From Phycisphaeraceae bacterium (lineage in GTDB: Bacteria > Planctomycetota > Phycisphaerae > Phycisphaerales > UBA1924), in contig JAJTHN010000021.1 of NCBI GenBank assembly GCA_021297895.1, positions 17,812 to 81,811 of the forward strand: a DNA stretch of 64,000 nt, given 5' to 3'. Below the pieces are notes generated by a model. That model did not search any database. It was given only the letters and a program-made list of their open reading frames with translations, and had not been told where the DNA came from. The position numbers and the translations under genes are program-made. Positions 56,021-64,000 of this stretch are shown here, piece after piece; the first letter of the stretch is position 1, and each line of letters opens with the position of its first letter.

Positions 56021-56908
56021 CTACTGGCCGCGCTTGCGGGCGCTCGACGCGGGCTTTGCTGCGGCCCTGGATGTCGGCTTGGGGCTGCTGGCGGGGGAAC
56101 GCTTGGCCGGCGTCGCCGCGGCTCGTGCTCGCGTGGGCCGCGACTCGGGCCTTGTCTCGGGCCGGACCTCGGAGCGAACTTCGGTGCGGCTCGTCGCCTT
56201 GGCGCTCGCGGGGCGCTGGGCTATCGCCGAGGCGGTCAGTTCGTCCGCCGCGGCCTGGAGCAGGGCGTGGGCCTCCGCCGCTTCGCCCGCGCGGATAGTC
56301 CGCTCGAGGAACGCCGACGCGGCCTCGGGCGTCGTGCCCGGTTCGACGACCTTGGCCGTTAGTAGCAGCGAGAGAATTCGGTCATCGACGGGCAGCGCGT
56401 GCCCGCCGAGGGCAAGGAGGAACACGCGGTCCCGGACGTATTCCGGTGCCGCGGCGAGTCCGTCGAGGTACGTTCGTGCTTCACGCTTGGTCATCGCCGC
56501 AAGGTGCGACATCGTCACCGCGAACTCGCGCGTGAACAGATCGTTGAGTACCTGCCGAAGGCGGATCGCGCGATCCTCGGCTTTGGCGTAGTTCGGCCCG
56601 ATGTACTGGGCGATCTCCGCGGGAATGCAGGCGCGTAGCTCGTTGACATCGACAAGCGCCCGATCGAGCCGCCGCAACGCACCCTCGGCGCGGCTGGTCG
56701 TCGAGTCCCAAAGAAGCATCGAACGGATCAACTCGCGAAGCGCCGGGTCCTTCTCCGCGATGACAGCGGCTGAAGAATCCGCCGGTGCGGCATCGACGGG
56801 CGCCGTCGCGGCATCGGCGGCCGAAAGGTCGGCGACCGCGGCAGGGTGGGCCGAGCGGAGTTTGCTCAGCAGTGCGGACAGCAGCTTGGATCGATCGGCG
56901 CGGGCCAT
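56021..56908 (-). CDS. Degenerate endonuclease III-like (HhH-GPD) protein with histone H1-like tail
   Basis: A 295-residue protein. Residues ~55-225 follow the endonuclease III helical fold: LRELIRSMLLWDSTTSRA..., IGPNYAKAEDRAIRLRQVLND, ARTYLDGLAAAPEYVRDRVFLLALGGHALPVDDRI. The segment VDDRI aligns with VDTHI of Nth and keeps one Asp (175). The position of the catalytic Lys (GVGRKTA) is AAAPEYVRD, so the Lys is lost, and there are no Fe-S cysteines. The tail (~235-295) is Ala/Pro/Lys/Arg/Ser-rich (PAKRSPASSPKPTSRAAAKPASS), like H1-type DNA-binding tails. It is more likely a DNA- or RNA-binding protein than an active glycosylase. It overlaps the rbfA stop by one base (TGATG) at the end of the nusA-infB operon. 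Confidence 0.6.
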   Translation of the reverse strand: MARADRSKLLSALLSKLRSAHPAAVADLSAADAATAPVDAAPADSSAAVIAEKDPALRELIRSMLLWDSTTSRAEGALRRLDRALVDVNELRACIPAEIAQYIGPNYAKAEDRAIRLRQVLNDLFTREFAVTMSHLAAMTKREARTYLDGLAAAPEYVRDRVFLLALGGHALPVDDRILSLLLTAKVVEPGTTPEAASAFLERTIRAGEAAEAHALLQAAADELTASAIAQRPASAKATSRTEVRSEVRPETRPESRPTRARAAATPAKRSPASSPKPTSRAAAKPASSARKRGQ

Positions 56909-57420
56909 CAGCCTTCAACTCCTGTGTCCGGTCGGTCGACCATCGGCGTGCGTGCTGGCCATGTGCCGGGCTTGCTGCCCGAGCTTTGGTCGGACGAGTC
57001 GCCCTTGATGCATTCGTCGCGATCAGCGGCGCCCGCATCACCTGTTTGGTCGCTTGTGGCGTCGGCCTCGGTGTGCTCGTCGCGATGCTCGACCATCGTG
57101 CGCATCACCGCGGCCTGGCGCTTGGCGCGATCATCGAGCACGAAGCTCAACTGCGGTGTGGTGTTGAAGCCCGTGTGGTCGCTGACCTTCCGGCGAAGGT
57201 GGGCCGCGGCGTGCTTGATCGCGGCGATCGCGCGGACCTGACGGTTGTCGGGAAGGATCGAGATGTGCACCGTGGCGTTGCGCAGGTCGGGCGACACACT
57301 GACCTCTGTCACAGTGACCATGCAGCCATCCAGCCGCGGATCGGCCAGCCCCTTGCTGAGAATCGACTGGATCGCCTCGCGAAGAACGCTGGCGACTTTG
57401 TTTGTCCGGTGGCTGGTCAT
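56908..57420 (-). CDS. rbfA: Ribosome-binding factor A
   Basis: A 30S maturation and cold-adaptation factor. The first ~110 residues match: RTNKVASVLREAIQSILSKGLADPRL, VTVTEVSVSPDLRNATVHISIL and HTGFNTTPQLSFVLDDRAKRQAAVMRTM. An acidic 60-residue tail (about 110-170, Asp/Glu/Ser/Thr-rich) extends beyond the usual ~120 residues. It overlaps the preceding YlxP-like gene by 4 nt and the next gene by 1 nt, within nusA-infB-ylxP-rbfA. Confidence 0.93.
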   Translation of the reverse strand: MTSHRTNKVASVLREAIQSILSKGLADPRLDGCMVTVTEVSVSPDLRNATVHISILPDNRQVRAIAAIKHAAAHLRRKVSDHTGFNTTPQLSFVLDDRAKRQAAVMRTMVEHRDEHTEADATSDQTGDAGAADRDECIKGDSSDQSSGSKPGTWPARTPMVDRPDTGVEG

Positions 57421-57815
57421 GGTGGTCCTGATTGTTGCCCCGATTCGTCGTCGGGGCGCGTTCCCCGCCGTTCGTCTTCCGTCCAGAGTTCGTTGCCGTC
57501 GTCGTCCTGATACGCCGTCGGCAACTGATCCGCGTGGAGAATCTCACGGGAGCAGTCGGCGAGCTGCGCATCGGGCAGCGACCGGAGTTTGTCCGAGATG
57601 GTGTCGAGCACCCCGCGAAGGTGCTTCCCGTCGCGGTTGACGATCGCGATGGCCATCCCGGCGATCGAGGGGTTCTCGAGATGGCGGACCTCCGCCACGC
57701 TCACCTGATGCTCCCGGTGAAGCCGGTCCTTGACCGACCGCACCACGCGGCGTTTGTCCTTGAGCGATTCGGCGCCGGGGATCAGCAGATTGAACTGGAG
57801 CAGCCCGAGGAACAT
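57417..57815 (-). CDS. DUF503 (YlxP-like) protein
   Basis: A 132-residue protein with the DUF503 core MFLGLLQFNLLIPGAESLKDKRRVVRSVKDRL, then HQVSVAEVRHLENPSIAGMAIAIVN. Small DUF503 proteins occur next to rbfA/infB in many bacteria and are thought to act in ribosome or RNA metabolism; the exact role is not known. It sits between infB and rbfA and overlaps rbfA by 4 nt. A short acidic C-terminal extension follows. Confidence 0.9.
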   Translation of the reverse strand: MFLGLLQFNLLIPGAESLKDKRRVVRSVKDRLHREHQVSVAEVRHLENPSIAGMAIAIVNRDGKHLRGVLDTISDKLRSLPDAQLADCSREILHADQLPTAYQDDDGNELWTEDERRGTRPDDESGQQSGPP

Positions 57816-57893
57816 GGCGTCTCGCTGGGCCCGTCGCGATCGACTTTCTTGCCACGCACGGGCGCCGCGCCGGAGCCTGTGACAGAGCGTGCG

Positions 57894-60800
57894 TCAGAGC
57901 GTGCGCTTGACCTCGACCTTCTTGTAGCACTCCAGAACGTCGCCTTCCTTGATGTCGTCGTAGCCGACGATCTTCATGCCGCACTCCATGCCGCTCTTGA
58001 CGTCCTTGGCATCGTCCTTGAACCGCTTGAGCTGCTCGAGCACGCGGTCGTTCTCAATGACCACGCCCTGACGCGTGACGCGGATGAGCGCATCGCGCTG
58101 GACCAGGCCGTCGGTGACATAGCAGCCGGCGATGGTGCCGACACGGGTGACCTTGAAGACCTGGCGGACCTCGGCGTGGCCCAGGATTTCCTGACGGATC
58201 TCCGGCTCGAGCATGCCGCTGGCGGCCTTTTTGACGTCGTCGATGATGTCGTAGATGACCTGGTAGGTGCGGACCTCGACGCTCTTGTTGTCCGCGAGCG
58301 TGCGGGCCTTGCCGGAGGGGATGACGTTGAAGCCGACGATAACGGCCTTGGAAGCGTCGGCCAGCAGCACGTCGCTCTCCTGAATGCCGCCGACGGCCGC
58401 GTGCAGCACGCGGACCTTGACCTCGCCGCTGGAGAGTTTCTCGATCTGGTTGCGGATGACGTCGACCGAGCCCTGCACATCAGCCTTGAGGACGATGAGG
58501 ATTTCCTTGACGTTCGCGTCCTTCATCTGGCTGAAGAAGCTGTCGAGCGTCACCTTGGGCTGGTGCAGCGATTCGGCGCGGTCGCGCTGGCGGCGCTGTT
58601 CCGCGGCTTCCTGCGCCTGCTTGAGCGTCTCGGTGATGAAGAACGCATCGCCCGCGCTGGGAACCTCGTCAAGACCGGAGACCTGCACGGGCGTGCTCGG
58701 GCCGGCGGTCTTGATCTTCTTGCCCTGATCGTCGGTGATGTCGCGCACGCGGCCGAAGGCACGCCCGGCGACGATGAAGTTGCCGACGGACAGCTCGCCT
58801 TCCTGGACCATGACCGTCGCCAGCGGGCCGCGACCCTCGTCGCGACCGGCCTCGACGACGCGACCGCGAGCGTTGCCCTTGGTGTCGGCCTTCATCTCCA
58901 GCAACTGGGCCTGAAGGTCGAGAATCTCGAGCAGTTCCTTGATGCCGGTCCCCTTGACGGCGCTGGTCTTGATCACTTCGATCTGACCGCCCCATTCCAC
59001 GGGGTTGAGCCCGTGCTCGTTGAGCTGGCCGTAGATCTTCTGGATCTGATTCTCCGTCGCCTGCGGGCTGTCGATCTTGTTCAGGGCCACGACGATCGGC
59101 ACCTTCGCGGCCTTGGCGTGGTTGATCGATTCAACGGTCTGGGGCATCACGCCCTCGGGAGCGCCGACGACCAGCACGACCACGTCGGTCATGTTCGCGC
59201 CGCGCGAACGCATCTCGGTGAACGCCTCGTGGCCCGGCGTATCGATGAACACGACGTGCTTCTGCTGGCCGCCGACCTCGATCGCGACCTTGAACGCGCT
59301 GGTCCGCTGCGTGATGCCGCCGGCCTCGCCCGCGGCGACGTTGGTCTTGCGGATCGCGTCCAGCAGGCTCGTCTTGCCGTGGTCGACGTGGCCCATGATC
59401 GTCACGATCGGGGCCCTGGGCTGCAGGTCGATGGTCTTGCGCTCGCTGAACTGCGCCTCGACCTTCTGCTCGGCGGTCTTGGCCTCGACGACCTCGAGCT
59501 CGATGTCGAAGTCGATCATGATCTCCTGAGCCTTGGCCGTGTCGATGCCCGAGTTGATCGTGGCCATCACGCCCTGCAGGAACAACTTCTTGATGATGTC
59601 CGCGGCCTTGACGCCCGTGGTTTCCGACAGGTCCTTGATCGTAAACGGCGCGACGATCTGCACCGTGCCGCCGGTGTCCGCGGCCGACAGCGCTCGCTCG
59701 CCGTGCGCCTGCTCGCGGGCCTTGGCCTCGCGCCGGCGCTTCTTGAGCAGACCCGTGGCGCGGGCAAGACGCTCCTCGCGCTCGGCAAGGTCCGCCTCGC
59801 TGAAACCGGTGCCCAGCGCCAGTTCGCTCTCGTTGCCAGTGGCCCCGCCCGGGCCGCGACGCCGCGGCTTGGCCGCGTCGGTGCCGGTGCGGCGGGTGTT
59901 GCGACCGGTGCGATCCGCATCGCCCGGACCCGCGGGGCCGGATGTGCCGGGACCGCGACCGGTGCGCGGGGGACCGCCAGAGGGACCGGCGCGACGGGGA
60001 GCGGGCGTGGGCAGGCTCTCGGCGGCCTCGATGCGCACAACGCGCGGGCCGGCGAGCTTGACCTGCTGGACCTCCAGCCGCTGGCCGACGGGCTGCACGC
60101 TCGTCGGGCGCTGGGGGATGTTCATCGGCGCGGGCCGCACGGTCGGCCGCGGGGCCGCGGGGCGATGCCCCTGACCACTGCCGGGGCCGACATTGGGACC
60201 ACCACCGGGACCAGTCGACGGACCGCTGCCCGTGCCGGGGCCTGTGCCCGATGCATCACCGGGCCCGCTGGCGGGCGAGGTGCCGGCGTTTCCAGCGGCG
60301 GCGTCGCGGGTTTCGGCGGCCGGTGCGGCGGCCGCGGGGGAGATGACCTTCGGGCCGAGCACCGGCTTGGCCGGGGTCGTGCCGATCGGGCCTGTCGGCC
60401 TGGCCGCGGGCGTGCCGGGCGTGCCGGGCGTGCCGGGTGATGCGGCGGTGCCGGCACCCGTCGCTGGCGCAGTGGGGGGCGTGGCCGCGCGGGCCGCGGG
60501 CGCCAAGGGCGTGGCCTTGACGTGCGTCTCTTCCGGCTCCTCGGCCGCCGGGGTGGCGGTCGACTCCGCCGCGGTCTTGGGCTTGGTTCGCGTCGGGGGC
60601 GCATCGGCCGGCGTGGAGGTCCGGGCCAGCTCCGGCGGCACTTCCACGCGTACCGGGGCGGTGCGCGGCGCGGTCTCGACGGCGGTCTCGGCGGGCGGCG
60701 TCGGCGCGGGGGGCTGCTCGGCCTCGCCGTTGCTGTCGTCGCCGGCCTTGCGAGCCTTCTTGGCCCGCGGGGTGGTGCTCTTGATCTTCTCAACGTCGAC

Positions 60801-61001
60801 GTGCTCGGTCGTCTCGACCGCCGTGGCGACGGTGCCGGCGCTGAACCACTCGCGGATCGAAGCCTCCAGGCCCGCGGAGATCTGCGACATGTGGTTCTTC
60901 ACCTTGTCGGCAGGGACTCCCTCATCCAGACACTTCTGGATGATGACCTTGTGCGTGATCCCGAGTTCCTTCGCCAGTTGTTGCAGTCGCTTAAGGGCCA
61001 A
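57894..61001 (-). CDS. infB: Translation initiation factor IF-2
   Basis: Delivers initiator tRNA to the ribosome and hydrolyses GTP. 1035 residues: the N-terminal IF2N domain ([21 protein letters not shown]), then a ~400-residue Ala/Pro/Gly/Thr-rich linker, unusually long. The GTPase starts near residue 530 ([15 protein letters not shown]), with [15 protein letters not shown] and [10 protein letters not shown], and domains II-IV follow. The start is TTG with GGAG 7 nt upstream; the IF2N motif begins at residue 4. It follows nusA by 146 nt and precedes the YlxP-like gene by 78 nt. Confidence 0.96.
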   Translation of the reverse strand: MALKRLQQLAKELGITHKVIIQKCLDEGVPADKVKNHMSQISAGLEASIREWFSAGTVATAVETTEHVDVEKIKSTTPRAKKARKAGDDSNGEAEQPPAPTPPAETAVETAPRTAPVRVEVPPELARTSTPADAPPTRTKPKTAAESTATPAAEEPEETHVKATPLAPAARAATPPTAPATGAGTAASPGTPGTPGTPAARPTGPIGTTPAKPVLGPKVISPAAAAPAAETRDAAAGNAGTSPASGPGDASGTGPGTGSGPSTGPGGGPNVGPGSGQGHRPAAPRPTVRPAPMNIPQRPTSVQPVGQRLEVQQVKLAGPRVVRIEAAESLPTPAPRRAGPSGGPPRTGRGPGTSGPAGPGDADRTGRNTRRTGTDAAKPRRRGPGGATGNESELALGTGFSEADLAEREERLARATGLLKKRRREAKAREQAHGERALSAADTGGTVQIVAPFTIKDLSETTGVKAADIIKKLFLQGVMATINSGIDTAKAQEIMIDFDIELEVVEAKTAEQKVEAQFSERKTIDLQPRAPIVTIMGHVDHGKTSLLDAIRKTNVAAGEAGGITQRTSAFKVAIEVGGQQKHVVFIDTPGHEAFTEMRSRGANMTDVVVLVVGAPEGVMPQTVESINHAKAAKVPIVVALNKIDSPQATENQIQKIYGQLNEHGLNPVEWGGQIEVIKTSAVKGTGIKELLEILDLQAQLLEMKADTKGNARGRVVEAGRDEGRGPLATVMVQEGELSVGNFIVAGRAFGRVRDITDDQGKKIKTAGPSTPVQVSGLDEVPSAGDAFFITETLKQAQEAAEQRRQRDRAESLHQPKVTLDSFFSQMKDANVKEILIVLKADVQGSVDVIRNQIEKLSSGEVKVRVLHAAVGGIQESDVLLADASKAVIVGFNVIPSGKARTLADNKSVEVRTYQVIYDIIDDVKKAASGMLEPEIRQEILGHAEVRQVFKVTRVGTIAGCYVTDGLVQRDALIRVTRQGVVIENDRVLEQLKRFKDDAKDVKSGMECGMKIVGYDDIKEGDVLECYKKVEVKRTL

Positions 61002-61147
61002 TCAGGACTCCGCGTGCAGAAGTAGCCGAACCATCGATACAGGGACACGAACACTCAACCATGGTCGGTGATCGCTCGGCGTAAGCCGGGCGGTTGGTCG
61101 CGGACCCCGGACCGACCGGCCGGGGCGCCGCGGGGGTGAATCGGTCG

Positions 61148-62491
<1,344 letters not shown>

Positions 62492-62582
62492 GTCGGTCTC
62501 CGGTTGTCAGTGTGTCAGGATGTCGAATTGCCGGGATGTGAAAAACAAAGATTGATCAAACCGCAACGAGCCAAGGGCCAAA

Positions 62583-62612
62583 GAACCAAAGCGAACCAAA
62601 GCGAGCCAAAAC
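62583..62612. repeat. 10-bp tandem repeat, about three copies
   Basis: gaaccaaagc, gaaccaaagc, gagccaaaac in the nusA upstream region, 90-120 nt before the start codon, preceded by more decayed copies. Confidence 0.7.
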
Positions 62613-63024
62613 GAACAGCCGGCCACGCGGCATCAACTGCCCGTGGCCCGTGAAGGGAGTGGGAGGCGTCGGTCGTTCCGCTCGCCCGCCCCGCCCGCCG
62701 CGATGTGCTAGAGGAGCAAGCCGAGCCCGGGGGCGATCCAACCGCCGATCCGCCGTCCGACACACCGAACCACCGCCCGCCCCGCCCGCGGCCCACATGC
62801 GTGAGCATCGCCGGCAAGGTTGCCAAGACTCCCGGGCCGTGGGAGGGTCTTAGCGGACATGGTTCAAAGAGGTATGCATCGGTGCGGTCTCTCAAGGGGC
62901 CACGAACAATCGATCTTCGGATGTCTGCCCTGAGTCTAGTCGAACCCCCGGCCCGCTTCCACGCCCGCGCCATCCACACCCCCAGCCCCCGCCAACCCCC
63001 GCCCCAACCCCCGCGCCCGCCCCA

Positions 63025-63090
63025 GCTCCTCCCCGGGTTCCAGCCGGGAGAGGTGGTGGGGGGCGAGTCCTCGCGGTGGAGGGGGGGCGG
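63025..63090. repeat. REP-like element, degenerate copy 1
   Basis: A C-rich arm (ctcctccccggg) and G-rich arm (ccgggagaggtgg), then a tail ggggggcgagtcctcg and ggaggggg. It shares the layout of the two clearer copies at 63161-63212 and 63911-63967 but with mismatches in the stem. Confidence 0.5.
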
Positions 63091-63110
63091 CGGCGGGGGC
63101 GGCGGCGGGA

Positions 63111-63146
63111 AGTGGCACAGTGGCAGAGTGGCACAGTGGCAGAGTG
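63111..63146. repeat. 8-bp tandem repeat, four copies in a 16-bp rhythm
   Basis: agtggcac, agtggcag, agtggcac, agtggcag, then agtg. Perfect alternation of two 8-bp units that differ in the last base. Confidence 0.85.
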
Positions 63147-63160
63147 ATTCAGTCCCAAAG

Positions 63161-63212
63161 TTCCTCCCCCGTTTCCCAACGGGGGAGGTGGCGAGTCTTC
63201 GAGCCGGAGGGG
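63161..63212. repeat. REP-like element, copy 2
   Basis: A perfect 11-bp stem-loop (CCTCCCCCGTT-TCCC-AACGGGGGAGG, 63163-63188), then a tail ggtggcgagtcttcgagc and cggaggggg. Copy 3 at 63911-63967 repeats both parts. Confidence 0.7.
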
Positions 63213-63391
63213 GTTCTTCCGACCCCCCTCCGCGCCCCGCCCCACCCCCTCCCCGCCCCACGTCCGCGCCCCGTTCTCTTCGTCGTTTCCCCTCAACCGC
63301 CGCACCCCCGCCGAATCCGCGGCCAGTTCAGCCGCCTTTTCACCCCCGCGCGGGCCTTTCCGAAGCCCCAAACGAAGGCCGATTCACCCAT

Positions 63392-63735
63392 CTGAGCCTT
63401 CCGGCAGGCCAGCCGGAGTCCAAAGTCGCACGACTTTGCTCTCCGGGCGATGAGCCGGAGCCTCCGGCAGGCCTGCCGAGGACCAAAGACGTACGACTTT
63501 GCTCTCCGGCTGATGAGCCGGAGCCTCCGGAAGCGCTGCCGAGGACCAAAGACGCACGACTTTGCTCTCCGGCTGATGAGCCGGAGACTCCGGCAGCCCT
63601 GCCGAGGACCAAAGTCGCGCGACTTTGCTCTCCGGGCGATGAGCCGGAAGCTCCGGCAGCGCTGCCGGGTACCAAAGTCGCGCGACTCTTCTCTCCGGCT
63701 GATGAGCCGGAGACTTCGGCAGATCCGCCGGAACC
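63392..63735. repeat. Array of 63-bp tandem repeats, each with three palindromes
   Basis: Units begin at 63451, 63514, 63577 and 63640 (exactly 63 bp apart), with a shortened copy at 63392 and a truncated one at 63703. Each unit carries the 18-bp palindrome caaagtcgcgcgactttg (some with 1-2 changes), the 14-bp palindrome cggcagcgctgccg, and at each unit junction the stem ctccggct-gatg-agccggag. About 50 of 63 bp lie in dyads. In the reading frame that stays open on the plus strand the units differ mostly by amino-acid-changing substitutions, which argues against coding. Confidence 0.85.
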
Positions 63736-63910
63736 TCCGGCTGCCGCCCCGGACCCCGCGGCCGCGATGCCGCGGCCCACCGCCACGCATCCGCGCACCC
63801 TCGCACACCGCGTCTTCCTCGCCCCCGCCGCAAAGATCCGCCAATCCGCCCGCCCCACCGCCGCCAAGCCGCCGGAATCCTGTAGACTCTCCTCGAAGCC
63901 CCTCATAGAT

Positions 63911-63967
63911 CCTCCCCCGTTTCCAACGGGGGAGGTGCGGGGGGGCGAGTCTTCGAGGCGGAGGGGG
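63911..63967. repeat. REP-like element, copy 3
   Basis: A perfect 11-bp stem-loop (CCTCCCCCGTT-TCC-AACGGGGGAGG, 63911-63935) followed by gggggcgagtcttcgag and cggaggggg. It matches copy 2 in both parts; the loop is one base shorter and the spacer differs. Confidence 0.7.
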
Positions 63968-64000
63968 CGGTGGGGGACGCGTTGAGCCCCACGGCGAACC

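Larger units (their letters stand above)
62492..64000. other. 1.5-kb repeat-rich region upstream of nusA, no convincing gene
   Basis: Open frames on both strands are made only of Pro/Gly/Arg/Ser-rich low-complexity residues, lack ribosome binding sites and match no family I know. The region holds the nusA leader (62492-62560, with GGAG before the start), a 10-bp repeat, an 8-bp repeat, three REP-like elements and a 63-bp repeat array (listed separately). The right edge may belong to another gene outside the window. Confidence 0.55.

Noticed and set aside
63392..63735. CRISPR array
   Set aside because: Units are contiguous with no variable spacers, and no cas genes are near.
63384..63833. A minus-strand frame with 21-residue repeats (ESKVVRLWSS...)
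   Set aside because: The repeat is open in more than one frame because its unit is a multiple of three; no start signal or family.
62705..63985. A 426-residue plus-strand frame in the repeat region
   Set aside because: Pro/Ser/Arg-rich, no ribosome site, runs through GC-rich low-complexity and through the 63-bp array, where the units differ mainly by amino-acid changes.

Overview
The window is a GC-rich (roughly two-thirds G+C by eye) bacterial chromosome segment, most likely from a planctomycete of the class Phycisphaerae. Two secreted proteins end in the duplicated DNGDF..FF C-terminal module (the 'GC-type dockerin' of Phycisphaerales). There are pilin-like proteins of the planctomycete type, an EF-P with Asn in place of the modified Lys, and a divergent membrane pyrophosphatase. 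Most genes are core housekeeping genes. I found no tRNA, rRNA, CRISPR array, transposase or phage gene.

Layout. 1-5 kb: the end of a large haemagglutinin-like surface protein and a convergent C39-like dockerin protein, separated by a strong two-way terminator. 5-10 kb: hppA, rpsU, and a NYN-domain nuclease coupled to a small lipoprotein. 10-19 kb: citrate synthase, rhomboid protease, aroK, efp, an M16 peptidase, tpiA and a PDZ protein. 19-26 kb: secG, yicC and a pilin-like gene, then a 1384-residue dockerin protein. 26-31 kb: an RND efflux pair whose adaptor gene is split by one in-frame TAG. 31-38 kb: aroC, a HAD phosphatase, queA, a hypothetical gene and an EF-G paralogue. 37.7-41.5 kb: ddl, murB and murC. 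41.6-47.6 kb: a seven-gene operon of largely unknown function (DUF2752 membrane protein, two lipoproteins, glycosyltransferase-like protein, low-MW phosphatase, pseudopilin, TraB-like protein). 47.7-50.6 kb: a lone nuoA, an EAL protein and RidA. 50.6-55.9 kb: argG-argH-hom-lysC. 56-62.5 kb: nusA-infB-ylxP-rbfA plus a degenerate endonuclease III-like gene. 62.5-64 kb: about 1.5 kb with no convincing gene but several repeat families.

The genes fall into working sets: cell-wall precursor synthesis (murC-murB-ddl), aspartate- and arginine-family amino acids (argG-argH-hom-lysC, with RidA as a likely metabolite-repair partner), the shikimate pathway (aroK, aroC), translation and transcription (nusA, infB, rbfA, efp, fusA-like, rpsU), and export to the cell surface (SecG, pilins, dockerin proteins).

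The least explained items are the 63-bp palindrome-packed tandem repeat at 63.4-63.7 kb, the nearby REP-like elements, the seven-gene operon with its TraB/T2SSG composite protein, the split RND adaptor, and a recurring TANNNT-(5 to 7 nt)-start-codon arrangement that suggests leaderless mRNAs.
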